Virus record (IMG/VR): IMGVR_UViG_3300034418_008897
Coordinates: 1-64,000 of that record
DNA from: a virus
DNA: 64,000 nt
Reading direction: 5' to 3' (one strand)
Under the pieces are notes generated by a model. That model was not told where the DNA came from, did not search any database, and saw nothing but the letters and a program-made list of their open reading frames with translations. Both the position numbers and the translations under genes were made by a program. This document shows, piece after piece, positions 37,479 through 45,392 of this stretch (its first letter is position 1; each line of letters opens with the position of its first letter).

Positions 37479-38044
37479 TACTTAGCTAATTCAGCCATCT
37501 CGTTATCTAAAAACCTTAAAGCAGTAGCATCTGTACCAAATGCTTCTAGCTTGTCTAACCAAGTTTGCATTTTAGTAAGCTCTTCATGTTGTTCTTTAAC
37601 ATATTTCAAAGCAAGCTCATATAACATATGATCTCCATGAGACATTGCTGCAGATGCTAATTCTTTGCATTGTTTAGTGATCTCTACCTCATGCTCATAA
37701 GATTTTTGTATAATATCTGGTAATCCTTTATAATCAGAAATTATCTTAGGCATTTCTCTTATTTCAGGTTGTATACCTAAACCTAAAAGATAAGCTCTAG
37801 CCCAATCTACATGGGCCATTTCTTCATGAGCATATTTATGCCATAAAGCCCCAGCTCCAGTATAACCTAAATTATCTAAAAACATGTACATATCTTCATA
37901 CATTCGAGAAGACTTTTCTTCTTCTTGAGCGCGAAAATTTAACATATCTATACAATGCTCGCTAATCAAACTATTTTTGATTAACTTTTTTTCAGTTTTA
38001 TCTCCTGTTGGAGTGTCGTTATTTAAAATCTCTTTTAAAGCCAT
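37478..38044 (-). CDS. Ferritin with complete ferroxidase centre, 188 aa
   Basis: Four ferritin helices are visible. Every iron ligand of E. coli FtnA has a counterpart at exact spacing: E17/Y24/E50/H53/E94/Q127/E130 correspond to E42/Y49/E75/H78/E119/Q152/E155. The third-site residues E49, E126 and E129 correspond to E74, E151 and E154. Relative to FtnA there is an extra N-terminal arm of about 25 residues. Ferritins oxidise Fe(II) and store iron in a hollow shell. The gene sits within the head-tail structural operon, 2 bp after a ring-type gene and overlapping the DUF5872-like gene, so co-production with virions is expected. Family call very secure; virion association is inferred. Confidence 0.93.
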   Translation of the reverse strand: MALKEILNNDTPTGDKTEKKLIKNSLISEHCIDMLNFRAQEEEKSSRMYEDMYMFLDNLGYTGAGALWHKYAHEEMAHVDWARAYLLGLGIQPEIREMPKIISDYKGLPDIIQKSYEHEVEITKQCKELASAAMSHGDHMLYELALKYVKEQHEELTKMQTWLDKLEAFGTDATALRFLDNEMAELAK

Positions 38045-38046
38045 AA

Positions 38047-38742
38047 TTATTGAACTATATCATTTTGTTGATTAGGTAAAGGTTGTACATTTAATTGTCT
38101 AAAGTATCTAATATACTTCTCAGTTAAAGTATCTATAATAGCCATTTGCATATGTAAAGGAGCTGGATATTCTTTATCTAAAGCGTCAGGGTCTAAAGCT
38201 AAAATATCCATTGGGTGATTAAACATTGCTCTTAAAGAAACATATTTAAGTGGGTTATACTTGCCTAAGTTAAAGAAATAAATAGTATTTTTACCATTGT
38301 GGTTCATAGATGTATCTACCCAAGCAAAAGGTTTATGGGCAGTTCTTATTCTCACCCTGTGATTTTGAATATCATCTGTATTATAATAAACAGCAAATTC
38401 TTCTTGTTTATTTGCTAACCCTAAAAACTCTATAGCACTGTCATCAGGAGTGGCTAATAAAGTAGGCACTTCTATAGCAGGCACTTGTGAGTCACAATTA
38501 GGAATAAAACTACAAATAGTTGAAGCTAAATCTTTTTGCTCTAATATTATATTATCAAGTGTTTGTATTAAATATTTACTATTTAGTTTAAAAGTAGTAG
38601 AATATTTATTTACAAAATCAGCCCTAGCTAAGTCTATTTCATCATATAATTGCTCTATACTGAAAGATTGATCGCTGATGTTACCAGATAATCCATCTGC
38701 CACTCTATTTCTAATACTACTAGCAAGTTCTAAAGAAGTCAT
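38047..38742 (-). CDS. Putative head-tail ring/adaptor protein, 231 aa
   Basis: Helical N-terminus (ASSIRNRVADGL, then QLYDEIDLARADFVNKYS), beta-rich centre and helical C-terminus (MQMAIIDTLTEKYIRYFRQ). This order resembles the adaptor or ring subunits below the portal. It begins the transcript after the strong terminator of the abundant 339-aa capsid-type gene and is followed 2 bp later by ferritin. No motif-level proof. Confidence 0.55.
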   Translation of the reverse strand: MTSLELASSIRNRVADGLSGNISDQSFSIEQLYDEIDLARADFVNKYSTTFKLNSKYLIQTLDNIILEQKDLASTICSFIPNCDSQVPAIEVPTLLATPDDSAIEFLGLANKQEEFAVYYNTDDIQNHRVRIRTAHKPFAWVDTSMNHNGKNTIYFFNLGKYNPLKYVSLRAMFNHPMDILALDPDALDKEYPAPLHMQMAIIDTLTEKYIRYFRQLNVQPLPNQQNDIVQ

Positions 38743-38794
38743 AAAAATCTTATTTATGAAATATAATATAAAAGATAAGCCGAAAAACTAAGTA

Positions 38795-38826
38795 AAATAA
38801 AAAACCCCCTTAACTTAATAAGAGGG
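38795..38826 (-). terminator. Intrinsic terminator after the 339-aa capsid-type gene
   Basis: On the minus strand CCCTCTTA (38819-38826) pairs with TAAGGGGG (38805-38812) around a 6-base loop, one G-U pair, followed by a T-rich tail. It lies about 28 bp after the stop of the abundant capsid-type gene and before the ring gene, limiting read-through. Confidence 0.85.
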
Positions 38827-38854
38827 CTTAGTATATAGGTTGTTAGTATTCCTA

Positions 38855-39874
38855 TTATGCGATAAAAGCAGCGCTTGTAGCAACAGAAGAACCATCAGCT
38901 AAAATTAATACTTCTGATGTTTCTTGAGCTAAAGTTAAAGGCGCAGCAGTTACAGTAGCAGTTAAATCAGCTAAAGCAGCAGCTCTTAAAATAGCAACAG
39001 CAGCTAATTTATCAGCAGCACCGTTAGCAGCCAAACAAGTCGCTTCATTCATCCAAAGAACGAACTCGTGAGTAGCTGGTAATGGACCGTGGTCTGCAGC
39101 GATAGTAGAGATTTTTTCTGTGTAAGGAGCAGAAACTTTAAAATATAAAGCACTATAAGTTCCTCTTAAATCAACTCTAGTATCAGCTGTATCAACTCCG
39201 TATGGATCAACATTTCCTGGAGTAGCCATTCTAATAGACTCTTCTAAGAATTTACCTAATCCTTCACCTTCGAAAGCAGTAGCAACAGTTGCGTTTAAAG
39301 CTAAAGCTACCCAATTTTGAGAACCAATTCCTTGCGCACTTCTTCTGATTTCAACTCTTTTAAAAGAAACTGATTCGTATCCAGATAAAGTAGTTAAACG
39401 GATATCAGCTGCACCATTAGATGCTACTGAAAAAGGAAAAGCAGCAGTTGGGAATTCAGCAATAAAGTCAGTGTAAGCAGTAACTAAAGCTGTACGAATA
39501 TCAGCAGCAGCAACAGCAGCTAAAGGCTTAGTTGTTAAAGAAAAAGTTCTTGTTCTTCCTAATTTAGAAGCAACTGCTAATTCTGATTGGTAGCGAGTAG
39601 TATCTACTTCAACTCTCAACTCAACAACTTCACCAATAGCAATACCTGCAGGAGCAGTTACAGTAAAGTCTTTACTTTCGTTAACAGCAGCTCTACCTCT
39701 ACGTAATTGGATATCAGTAATAGCTGATAATTCGAAGTGTCCGAAACCTTCGATTAATAATTTGTCTGTTGCAGCTACAGCAGCAGCAGTCGTTCTTTCA
39801 ACACCTGCGCTAGAAAATACTCTTACGCTATCAGGAGTGTTGATAACTCTTTGTTTGTCAGATAATGTAAACAT
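38855..39874 (-). CDS. Abundant capsid-type structural protein (auxiliary capsid candidate), 339 aa
   Basis: An Ala/Thr-rich beta protein with low Cys/Trp content and strongly biased codons, far richer in GC than neighbours, a pattern shared here with the major capsid gene. It has its own upstream palindrome and weak terminator and a strong downstream terminator, so it is probably made in large amounts as a single-gene message. In crAss-like phages an auxiliary capsid protein lies a few genes after the major capsid gene, which fits. Exact role by synteny only. Confidence 0.65.
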   Translation of the reverse strand: MFTLSDKQRVINTPDSVRVFSSAGVERTTAAAVAATDKLLIEGFGHFELSAITDIQLRRGRAAVNESKDFTVTAPAGIAIGEVVELRVEVDTTRYQSELAVASKLGRTRTFSLTTKPLAAVAAADIRTALVTAYTDFIAEFPTAAFPFSVASNGAADIRLTTLSGYESVSFKRVEIRRSAQGIGSQNWVALALNATVATAFEGEGLGKFLEESIRMATPGNVDPYGVDTADTRVDLRGTYSALYFKVSAPYTEKISTIAADHGPLPATHEFVLWMNEATCLAANGAADKLAAVAILRAAALADLTATVTAAPLTLAQETSEVLILADGSSVATSAAFIA

Positions 39875-39907
39875 TTGTTTAATTAATTTTTTGTGTAACT
39901 TGTACCA

Positions 39908-39919
39908 GTGTAATTACAC
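39908..39919 (-). promoter_or_regulatory. 12-bp perfect palindrome in the 5' leader
   Basis: GTGTAATTACAC reads the same on both strands. With one bulged base it extends to a 15-bp inverted repeat (ACC ... GGT). It lies about 34 bp upstream of the start of the 339-aa capsid-type gene. It may be a leader hairpin protecting an abundant message or a protein-binding operator; no promoter boxes could be fixed. Confidence 0.5.
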
Positions 39920-39924
39920 GGTTT

Positions 39925-39949
39925 ATAAAAAAAGGAGCTGGTATCCCCT
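39925..39949 (-). terminator. Weak intrinsic terminator upstream of the 339-aa gene
   Basis: On the minus strand AGGGG and CTCCT form a 5-bp stem with a 7-base loop followed by seven T residues. It lies about 50 bp after the stop of the 253-aa gene. The stem is short, so partial termination is the most that can be claimed. Confidence 0.5.
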
Positions 39950-39997
39950 AAAACTACTGTAATATTACAATTTTATTTTAATATATAAGGTAAATTA

Positions 39998-40759
39998 TCA
40001 CGTAGTGCTTTGATTTACTTGAACATGTGTATTTAATCTAGGATCAGAACTGTTCTCTAAAATTAATTTTACAACTCTTTTGATAATTTCGTTGCAAACA
40101 TACTCTGGAAATTCTAATACCGCAGACGTATCTACTGGTACGTCTCTTTGACCTACAGTAAGATTAACTACTTCTGGTTTTTTTAAATAATCTAAACTTA
40201 CTTCAGTAATGTTAAATTTTTTACTGTCACCATAATAAAAAGTTAAATTAGGTAAAACAGAACCGGCAGAGCCATCTGTAAAATCATGAAATACTCTACT
40301 TGCACTTGGCTTTAAATAAGCATTGTTTATAATACCGTTTGCAGTATGACTATTTAATTTTTTAGATGGTTTAGTGTCTTCATGTCCTTTTGGGTAGCAT
40401 TTATAAGGGAATTTAGCAACTGTAGTTACGTTAGTTCCTACCATATGCCAATAATTATCAGGTGCTGGAAATTTAATAAAATCTGAACTATACCTTTTAC
40501 CTGTAGTAATGTTTAAAATTACTGCAGGGTTAGAAGAATAATAGCCTGTATTATTAGAAATAATAAAGGTATTAGGTACAATTAATGGGCTGATATCATC
40601 CGTTATTTGTTGGCTTACTTGAAATTTATTATATCTTTCATTTATATACTCTTGAATACCTTTATTAATAAAATAATTATAATCATCAAGATGTAAAGAA
40701 GGGGCTTTTGCCTTCCTTAATTCTCTTAATATATTTTCATAAGCCCCTTTTACAGTCAT
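39998..40759 (-). CDS. Head-completion or tail-connector candidate, 253 aa
   Basis: The N-terminal helices (GAYENILRELRKAKAPSLHL, then INKGIQEYINERYNKFQVS) are followed by a beta-rich middle and a helical C-terminus (YVCNEIIKRVVKLILENS). The plan is that of crAss-like connector proteins encoded after the capsid gene. It is 16 bp downstream of the 287-aa gene. Family-level evidence only by architecture and position. Confidence 0.55.
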   Translation of the reverse strand: MTVKGAYENILRELRKAKAPSLHLDDYNYFINKGIQEYINERYNKFQVSQQITDDISPLIVPNTFIISNNTGYYSSNPAVILNITTGKRYSSDFIKFPAPDNYWHMVGTNVTTVAKFPYKCYPKGHEDTKPSKKLNSHTANGIINNAYLKPSASRVFHDFTDGSAGSVLPNLTFYYGDSKKFNITEVSLDYLKKPEVVNLTVGQRDVPVDTSAVLEFPEYVCNEIIKRVVKLILENSSDPRLNTHVQVNQSTT

Positions 40760-40775
40760 TTTAATTACGTTTTAA

Positions 40776-41639
40776 TTATTTTCCCTCTTCTAATTTCTTT
40801 TTTCTTGCTTCTTGAGCTAATTCAATAGGAGTTTGTTTTTTCTCTGTAGTTGGTTTAGCTATAGCTTTTTTAGAATTATAATAATCAGGATCTACATCTC
40901 TTTCTAATAACTCTAAAATATCTTCATTTTGTTGTAAAAAAGCAATAGCTGACTCATCAGATAACCCTAAAATAGTAGTACCATATTTAATTACTCTTGT
41001 TTCTGGGTCTTCAATAATGAAACGTGCTTTTTTAGCTTTTAAATACAACAAATTAATTTTCATTGATTTATCTCTATAAATACGTTCAATAGTCTTAGGT
41101 TCTGTTTTTGCTTTTTCTAATAAAAACTCTTCAACAGTATCTGGATTTTCACCTTCCATATCAAAACCTAATAACAAAGCTCTATTAACATGGTTAGATC
41201 GAGGATCATTAATAACTAATTCCATAGCTTTAAAAATGTCCATTGACTTTTTGTTTTTAATCTGAGACTCTCTACCTTCGATATGAACATAGAATAAAGC
41301 TTTAGAAGATTGAGCTTCCTCAAAAGACATAGCTATTTCCGGACAATGCTTTAACCATTGCCATGTTATTTTATCTACTTCCGTATTTAAATCTAAAATC
41401 AAACCGTCTTTTAAAACTAATTTAGTATTTAAATGCGGGTCTACTTTATTACCCACTGTTACATAATATTCTCTGGCTTCTTTATCTCGATCAGATAATC
41501 TTTCTACACCAGCCCACCAGTTTGTCATAGGGTCATATGCTGGTTGTACAGTATGTTTAGTAGTTTTGTAAACCGCTTTAATTTCTATAACTCTATCTGT
41601 TACAGTTCCATTTTCTAATTGTTCAATTTCTGTTATCAT
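40776..41639 (-). CDS. Protein following the capsid gene, 287 aa
   Basis: Function not recognised. The first 110 residues are alpha/beta with several aromatics (YDPMTNWWAGVERLSDRD). The second half is helical and ends in a Lys-rich, probably disordered tail (TPIELAQEARKKKLEEGK). It starts a new unit after the capsid terminator. crAss-like genomes often carry a conserved protein of similar size at this place, but I cannot name it. Confidence 0.55.
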   Translation of the reverse strand: MITEIEQLENGTVTDRVIEIKAVYKTTKHTVQPAYDPMTNWWAGVERLSDRDKEAREYYVTVGNKVDPHLNTKLVLKDGLILDLNTEVDKITWQWLKHCPEIAMSFEEAQSSKALFYVHIEGRESQIKNKKSMDIFKAMELVINDPRSNHVNRALLLGFDMEGENPDTVEEFLLEKAKTEPKTIERIYRDKSMKINLLYLKAKKARFIIEDPETRVIKYGTTILGLSDESAIAFLQQNEDILELLERDVDPDYYNSKKAIAKPTTEKKQTPIELAQEARKKKLEEGK

Positions 41640-41700
41640 ATTTACATATTTTATTATTATGGTATAATATACTTAATATTTTTTAAAAAATAAGGGGAAT

Positions 41701-41728
41701 AAAATAAAAAGGGCAGCCTAAGCTACCC
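41701..41728 (-). terminator. Intrinsic terminator after the major capsid gene
   Basis: On the minus strand GGGTAGC and GCTGCCC (one G-U pair) form a 7-bp stem with loop TTAG, followed by TTTTTATTTTATT. It lies about 28 bp after the capsid stop codon and would end most capsid transcripts. Confidence 0.9.
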
Positions 41729-41756
41729 TCTTTTGTATTTTTTATTTCACTGTTAA

Positions 41757-43172
41757 TTAAGCGATTCTTGCTTCTTGTACAATGAAAGATTTGTAAGGAT
41801 TGAATACAACAGCTCCAGAGTATCCTAATAAGTGGTATTCTGAACCGTGAACTCCTGTAGAAACTTCTCCTGAAGTTTTTCCATCAGCTCCACCCATTCC
41901 ATGTAAGTTACCAGAAATCATTTCTGATCCTTCTAATGTGAACGTAGCAACGTTTGGACGTCCTGAAGATAAATCAGCACCAGTATCTAAGAAAATACCG
42001 TATCCACCTTCTGGGTACTCTTGAGAAAGTACTCTATCTGGCATAAAAGAGATAGTGTTTCCTTGGAAGTGGTAAGTATCAAACTCAGCACCAACTTTAA
42101 CTTTTCCACCAGCTGCTTTAGAGTAGAAGTATGCTCCATCTGCTGAAGATTGGAAACGTAATTCAGAACTCATCAATTTACCAACTTGGTCGTAGAAACG
42201 CTCGTTACAAATAACTGCGTAAATGTTTCCTGTTGGAGCATCAGATTTTTCACGCATAGTAGCTAATACGTCATCTAATACGTCGATAGTCAAGATAGAG
42301 TAAGAGAATTTATCACAGTATCTTTCGATTTGTGGAATAACTCCGTCTCCCATTGGAATATCGCGTCCATGATCATCTTGATCTAAACATTTACCGTTAA
42401 CATCGTAGTTAGTTTCAGAGAACAAACAGTTTTGCTCACGAGAAATTAAGAAAGTATCTAAACATTCTTTCTCTTTTTTATTCATCTTGTAATAAGAAGA
42501 AGAATCTTTACTATCTTTTCCAGTTTGGATATAAATATCTTCCATCATTGCGAAATCAGCTGACCAAGAAGTAGAAGCTCTTTGACGAGATAAGTAGTTA
42601 CGGTGAGTTTCAGTGTTAGAAATCCACTTAGTATAACCTCTTTCAGATAATTCTGGGTGGTAATTTGAACGATAACGAGTATCTTTACCAGCAGCAGCAT
42701 AAGCAGTGTTGATAGTCTTAGACATATCATTACCAACTAATACCACTTTGTATTCCCAACGAGATTGAGATAATTTCTTAGGAGTAGAAACAACGAATAA
42801 TTGTTGTTTATTATCCAATGTGAAAGTATCGTTTTTATCGTAGTATCTTTCAGCTAAGATAATAGACTCTACGTTTTTGTTAGCTCCATCTCCAGAAATA
42901 GAACCCACGATTCTTACTTTTTTAATAAAGTTTACGTCGATATTCCACTCAATAACCATAGAGTTAATTGGTGTGAAAGATCCTGAACCTTTTTTAGGGT
43001 TGTAATAAACGTTTTTTAACGCGTCTGTCAACGTAGCTAAAGCTAGTTGTTTGTACATAGTAACTACAGTACCTAATTTATGAGGCTTAGCTCCTAATAA
43101 AGTACCGAAATTTTGTACAGTTTTTGTGTCGCCTAGATGCTGAACGACTGAATTTCTGTCTACAATTTTCAT
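41757..43172 (-). CDS. Major capsid protein, 471 aa
   Basis: The sequence has the look of crAss-like major capsid proteins (HK97 fold): an early helix-rich arm, VVTMYKQLALATLTDALKNV (about 36-55), a long mixed alpha/beta core and a C-terminal VFNPYKSFIVQEARIA. It follows the scaffold gene, is unusually GC-rich for this genome, has a leader hairpin just upstream of the ATG and an intrinsic terminator downstream. All of this fits the most abundant virion protein. No prohead protease gene was recognised nearby. Confidence 0.85.
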   Translation of the reverse strand: MKIVDRNSVVQHLGDTKTVQNFGTLLGAKPHKLGTVVTMYKQLALATLTDALKNVYYNPKKGSGSFTPINSMVIEWNIDVNFIKKVRIVGSISGDGANKNVESIILAERYYDKNDTFTLDNKQQLFVVSTPKKLSQSRWEYKVVLVGNDMSKTINTAYAAAGKDTRYRSNYHPELSERGYTKWISNTETHRNYLSRQRASTSWSADFAMMEDIYIQTGKDSKDSSSYYKMNKKEKECLDTFLISREQNCLFSETNYDVNGKCLDQDDHGRDIPMGDGVIPQIERYCDKFSYSILTIDVLDDVLATMREKSDAPTGNIYAVICNERFYDQVGKLMSSELRFQSSADGAYFYSKAAGGKVKVGAEFDTYHFQGNTISFMPDRVLSQEYPEGGYGIFLDTGADLSSGRPNVATFTLEGSEMISGNLHGMGGADGKTSGEVSTGVHGSEYHLLGYSGAVVFNPYKSFIVQEARIA

Positions 43173-43188
43173 TTTGCTTTTGTTTTGT

Positions 43189-43205
43189 GGATGGTAGTGC
43201 CACCC
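43189..43205 (-). promoter_or_regulatory. 5' leader hairpin of the major capsid gene
   Basis: On the minus strand GGGTGG and CCATCC pair (one G-U) around the loop CACTA, ending 16 bases before the capsid ATG. There is no T tract after it, so it is not a terminator. A role in message stability or translation control is inferred. Confidence 0.5.
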
Positions 43206-43266
43206 TTTGTTTATAATTAATTAATACTTCCTTAAATTAAAAGATTTTTAAACTTTAAGGGAAAAT

Positions 43267-44433
43267 TTAAAAATCACTGTGTAAATCATCTAAATCTACA
43301 AAATTTTCTTTTCTAATAGGTTCTTCTTTACTAGACCCTGAAGTGCTATTGTTATTTATACTCCCACTTATTGGTCTAGAAGGCATACCATTTAAAGCTT
43401 CATTTTTACCGTTTTGATAAGCTTTAGCAATTTCTTTTTTATAATATTGTTCTAAATTGTCGAAATAAGCTTCTCCATTTTTATACATCCAAGCAGCTTT
43501 AAATAAAGTTTTAGGATCAGAAAAAACTTCTTCCATAAATAAAGAGTCTCCATATTCATTAGTCTCTAGTAAATCATGTAAGATATTATTTTTATCTTCA
43601 TCACTAACTTTAAAACCGGCAATATCGTTAATATCTTGTACTACGGTTACAATAGTAGACCTTTGTTCTTCCAACATATTATTGAACTCTTCTTGTTGTT
43701 GTAATTCTACGGTTCTATTAATTTCTTCTTGTTGTTTTGTAAATTGCTCTCTTAGGCGATTTACATTTTTTTCATACAATTTACTCTCTTTCTGCCTAGT
43801 AAGTTCTTCCGCTAAATCTTCTTCTGAAGCTTCTGGGTCACTTTCTTTTAGCCATCTCATCATAACTGCATCGTCAGCCATACTAGAAAAATCTGTAGAA
43901 TTAGATTCGTTAAAAGCTAAAATTTGCTCTACCCTTGCTTGTGCTAATGATTCAATAGATTGTTGTAGCGGTTGGTTTTGCTGTCTTAACCAGTTAATTA
44001 AACCTATTTCTTCTTCATCTAAACCATATCTAGACTCAATATCTGGAGAAGATGTAGCAGATAAATCTTGTAAAATATTGAATTTTTCTGATTCTGTTAA
44101 CTCATTGAAATGTTTAGCCTCACCATCTTCAAAGTTAATCATACCCCCTACAATCCCATACTTAGATAAAAATTGTTCAATACCTGGTGTATTATCATCT
44201 ACTTGAGACTCTCCTTCAGCTCCTATTTGGCTTCTGTCTGAACTTGTTTGGTCACTTTGACTATCTTTTTCATTGCTTGCACTAGTTTCAGAGGCACTTT
44301 GCCCTTCGGCTGTTTTTTCAGTTCCTTCTGTGCTTTCTGCATTTACTTCAGATGTAAATTGCGTTCCTTCTTGTGTTCCTTCTTGAGCGTCATCATCGTT
44401 ATGTAACGCGTCAAGGTTTAATTCTTCACTCAT
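43267..44433 (-). CDS. Capsid scaffolding protein candidate, 388 aa
   Basis: A very acidic protein directly before the capsid gene. Residues 1-85 are a Ser/Thr/Glu/Gln low-complexity region; residues about 100-330 are helical with coiled-coil segments (LREQFTKQQEEINRTVELQQ); and the C-terminus is acidic (FVDLDDLHSDF). Acidic, helical, low-complexity and next to the capsid gene is the usual profile of a scaffold. The N-terminus (NLDALHNDDD) and C-terminus carry related LDxLH motifs, also found in a 60-aa protein near terL. Confidence 0.75.
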   Translation of the reverse strand: MSEELNLDALHNDDDAQEGTQEGTQFTSEVNAESTEGTEKTAEGQSASETSASNEKDSQSDQTSSDRSQIGAEGESQVDDNTPGIEQFLSKYGIVGGMINFEDGEAKHFNELTESEKFNILQDLSATSSPDIESRYGLDEEEIGLINWLRQQNQPLQQSIESLAQARVEQILAFNESNSTDFSSMADDAVMMRWLKESDPEASEEDLAEELTRQKESKLYEKNVNRLREQFTKQQEEINRTVELQQQEEFNNMLEEQRSTIVTVVQDINDIAGFKVSDEDKNNILHDLLETNEYGDSLFMEEVFSDPKTLFKAAWMYKNGEAYFDNLEQYYKKEIAKAYQNGKNEALNGMPSRPISGSINNNSTSGSSKEEPIRKENFVDLDDLHSDF

Positions 44434-44494
44434 ATTATCTTATTTATTTGTTATTAACTTTCTTATTATAAAGAAAAAATTTTAATCTTTCTAG

Positions 44495-44926
44495 TTAGTT
44501 TGTACTGTCACTAGCAACCCTTAAGTAAAATTTACCATTTATAATAGTTCCAAACCAAACTTGTTTCTTACCTGCTGTTACAGTATAAGAGTTTGTGGTA
44601 TTAGCCGGATCATCTAAAAATACATACTCAGGAGAAAAGTTAAAAACTTTGTCTAAAGTATTATTAGAATTATCTAAAACAAAACTATGTAAACTTCTAT
44701 TTTCAGCTTTAGTAGGATAAGTAAAACTTACCGGCAATCCATTACCTATAGGTGAAATATAATGTATATAAGAATGGTCATGCATTAGATTAGGAGTAAT
44801 AACTGAACTATTATCTGTGATTAATATCTGTCTGCTATCTGTGTCAGGTTTGTTAAAAATCTGCATAGCTCTAGGATTCCTAGTTGATTGTCCTAGTATA
44901 GTGTTATTTAATTGCGTGTTTGGCAT
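44495..44926 (-). CDS. Small structural protein, 143 aa
   Basis: The ATG at 44926 (MPNTQLNNTILGQ) is preferred over a TTG at 44980 that would overlap the upstream gene. The sequence is beta-rich with Asn, Ser, Thr and Tyr and no membrane segment; it ends in a VWFGTIINGKFYLRVASDS strand pair. It lies between small virion-region genes and the scaffold gene. It could be a decoration or head-fibre protein, but family is not recognised. Confidence 0.55.
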   Translation of the reverse strand: MPNTQLNNTILGQSTRNPRAMQIFNKPDTDSRQILITDNSSVITPNLMHDHSYIHYISPIGNGLPVSFTYPTKAENRSLHSFVLDNSNNTLDKVFNFSPEYVFLDDPANTTNSYTVTAGKKQVWFGTIINGKFYLRVASDSTN

Positions 44927-44949
44927 AATATATTTATTTAAAATTTTCT

Positions 44950-45384
44950 TTATTGGTAAATTCCGCTGCCTGTATTCCAAGGACTACTACCTAAACTAGT
45001 CGGAGTTCCTGTTGGAGGTACGTAAGGACTTCTACCAGGAATTCCTGTGGGTGGTACGTAAGGACTTACTGTGGGTGGAGCAGGATTAACATGATAATTA
45101 GTTTTATCTATTGTTTTGTTTCTTACTTTTTTACAAGGGTTTTTATCTATGGCTTCTCTTAAGCACATTAATAAAGCCTCGTCTTCTCTAGGATTACTAT
45201 GATCGTTGTTTTCAAAATAATCAATAATCCCAGAAATAATTATAGCTTGAGCATATAATTTATCTAGATATTTAGAAGCCCCCATATAAGGTTCTTGCTG
45301 GGCTAAATTAAATTGTATATCCCCTAATAACAATCTACCATTTTCTATGGTATTAATATAATCATCTGTGTAATTTAATAGCAT
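44950..45384 (-). CDS. Small protein with Pro-rich repeats, 144 aa
   Basis: The N-terminal 85 residues form helices (GRLLLGDIQFNLAQQEPYMG, then YAQAIIISGIIDYFEN). The C-terminal tail carries two copies of SPYVPPTG[IT]P with a PTVSPYVPPTGI lead, followed by a Gly/Ser end, a proline-rich extended repeat suited to a binding arm. Unknown family; virion-region position. Confidence 0.55.
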   Translation of the reverse strand: MLLNYTDDYINTIENGRLLLGDIQFNLAQQEPYMGASKYLDKLYAQAIIISGIIDYFENNDHSNPREDEALLMCLREAIDKNPCKKVRNKTIDKTNYHVNPAPPTVSPYVPPTGIPGRSPYVPPTGTPTSLGSSPWNTGSGIYQ

Positions 45385-45392
45385 AAATTTTA

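Noticed and set aside
43189-43205. Terminator upstream of the capsid gene
   Set aside because: The hairpin is not followed by a T tract in the direction of transcription and lies within the leader, so it was listed as a leader hairpin.
43682-44206. Plus-strand open frame of 174 codons opposite the scaffold gene
   Set aside because: Ser/Leu/Cys-rich translation is the antisense image of the acidic, helical scaffold frame; no start context and no neighbours on that strand. All other plus-strand frames (for example 1097-1408, 12345-12698, 24832-25221) were rejected for the same reason.
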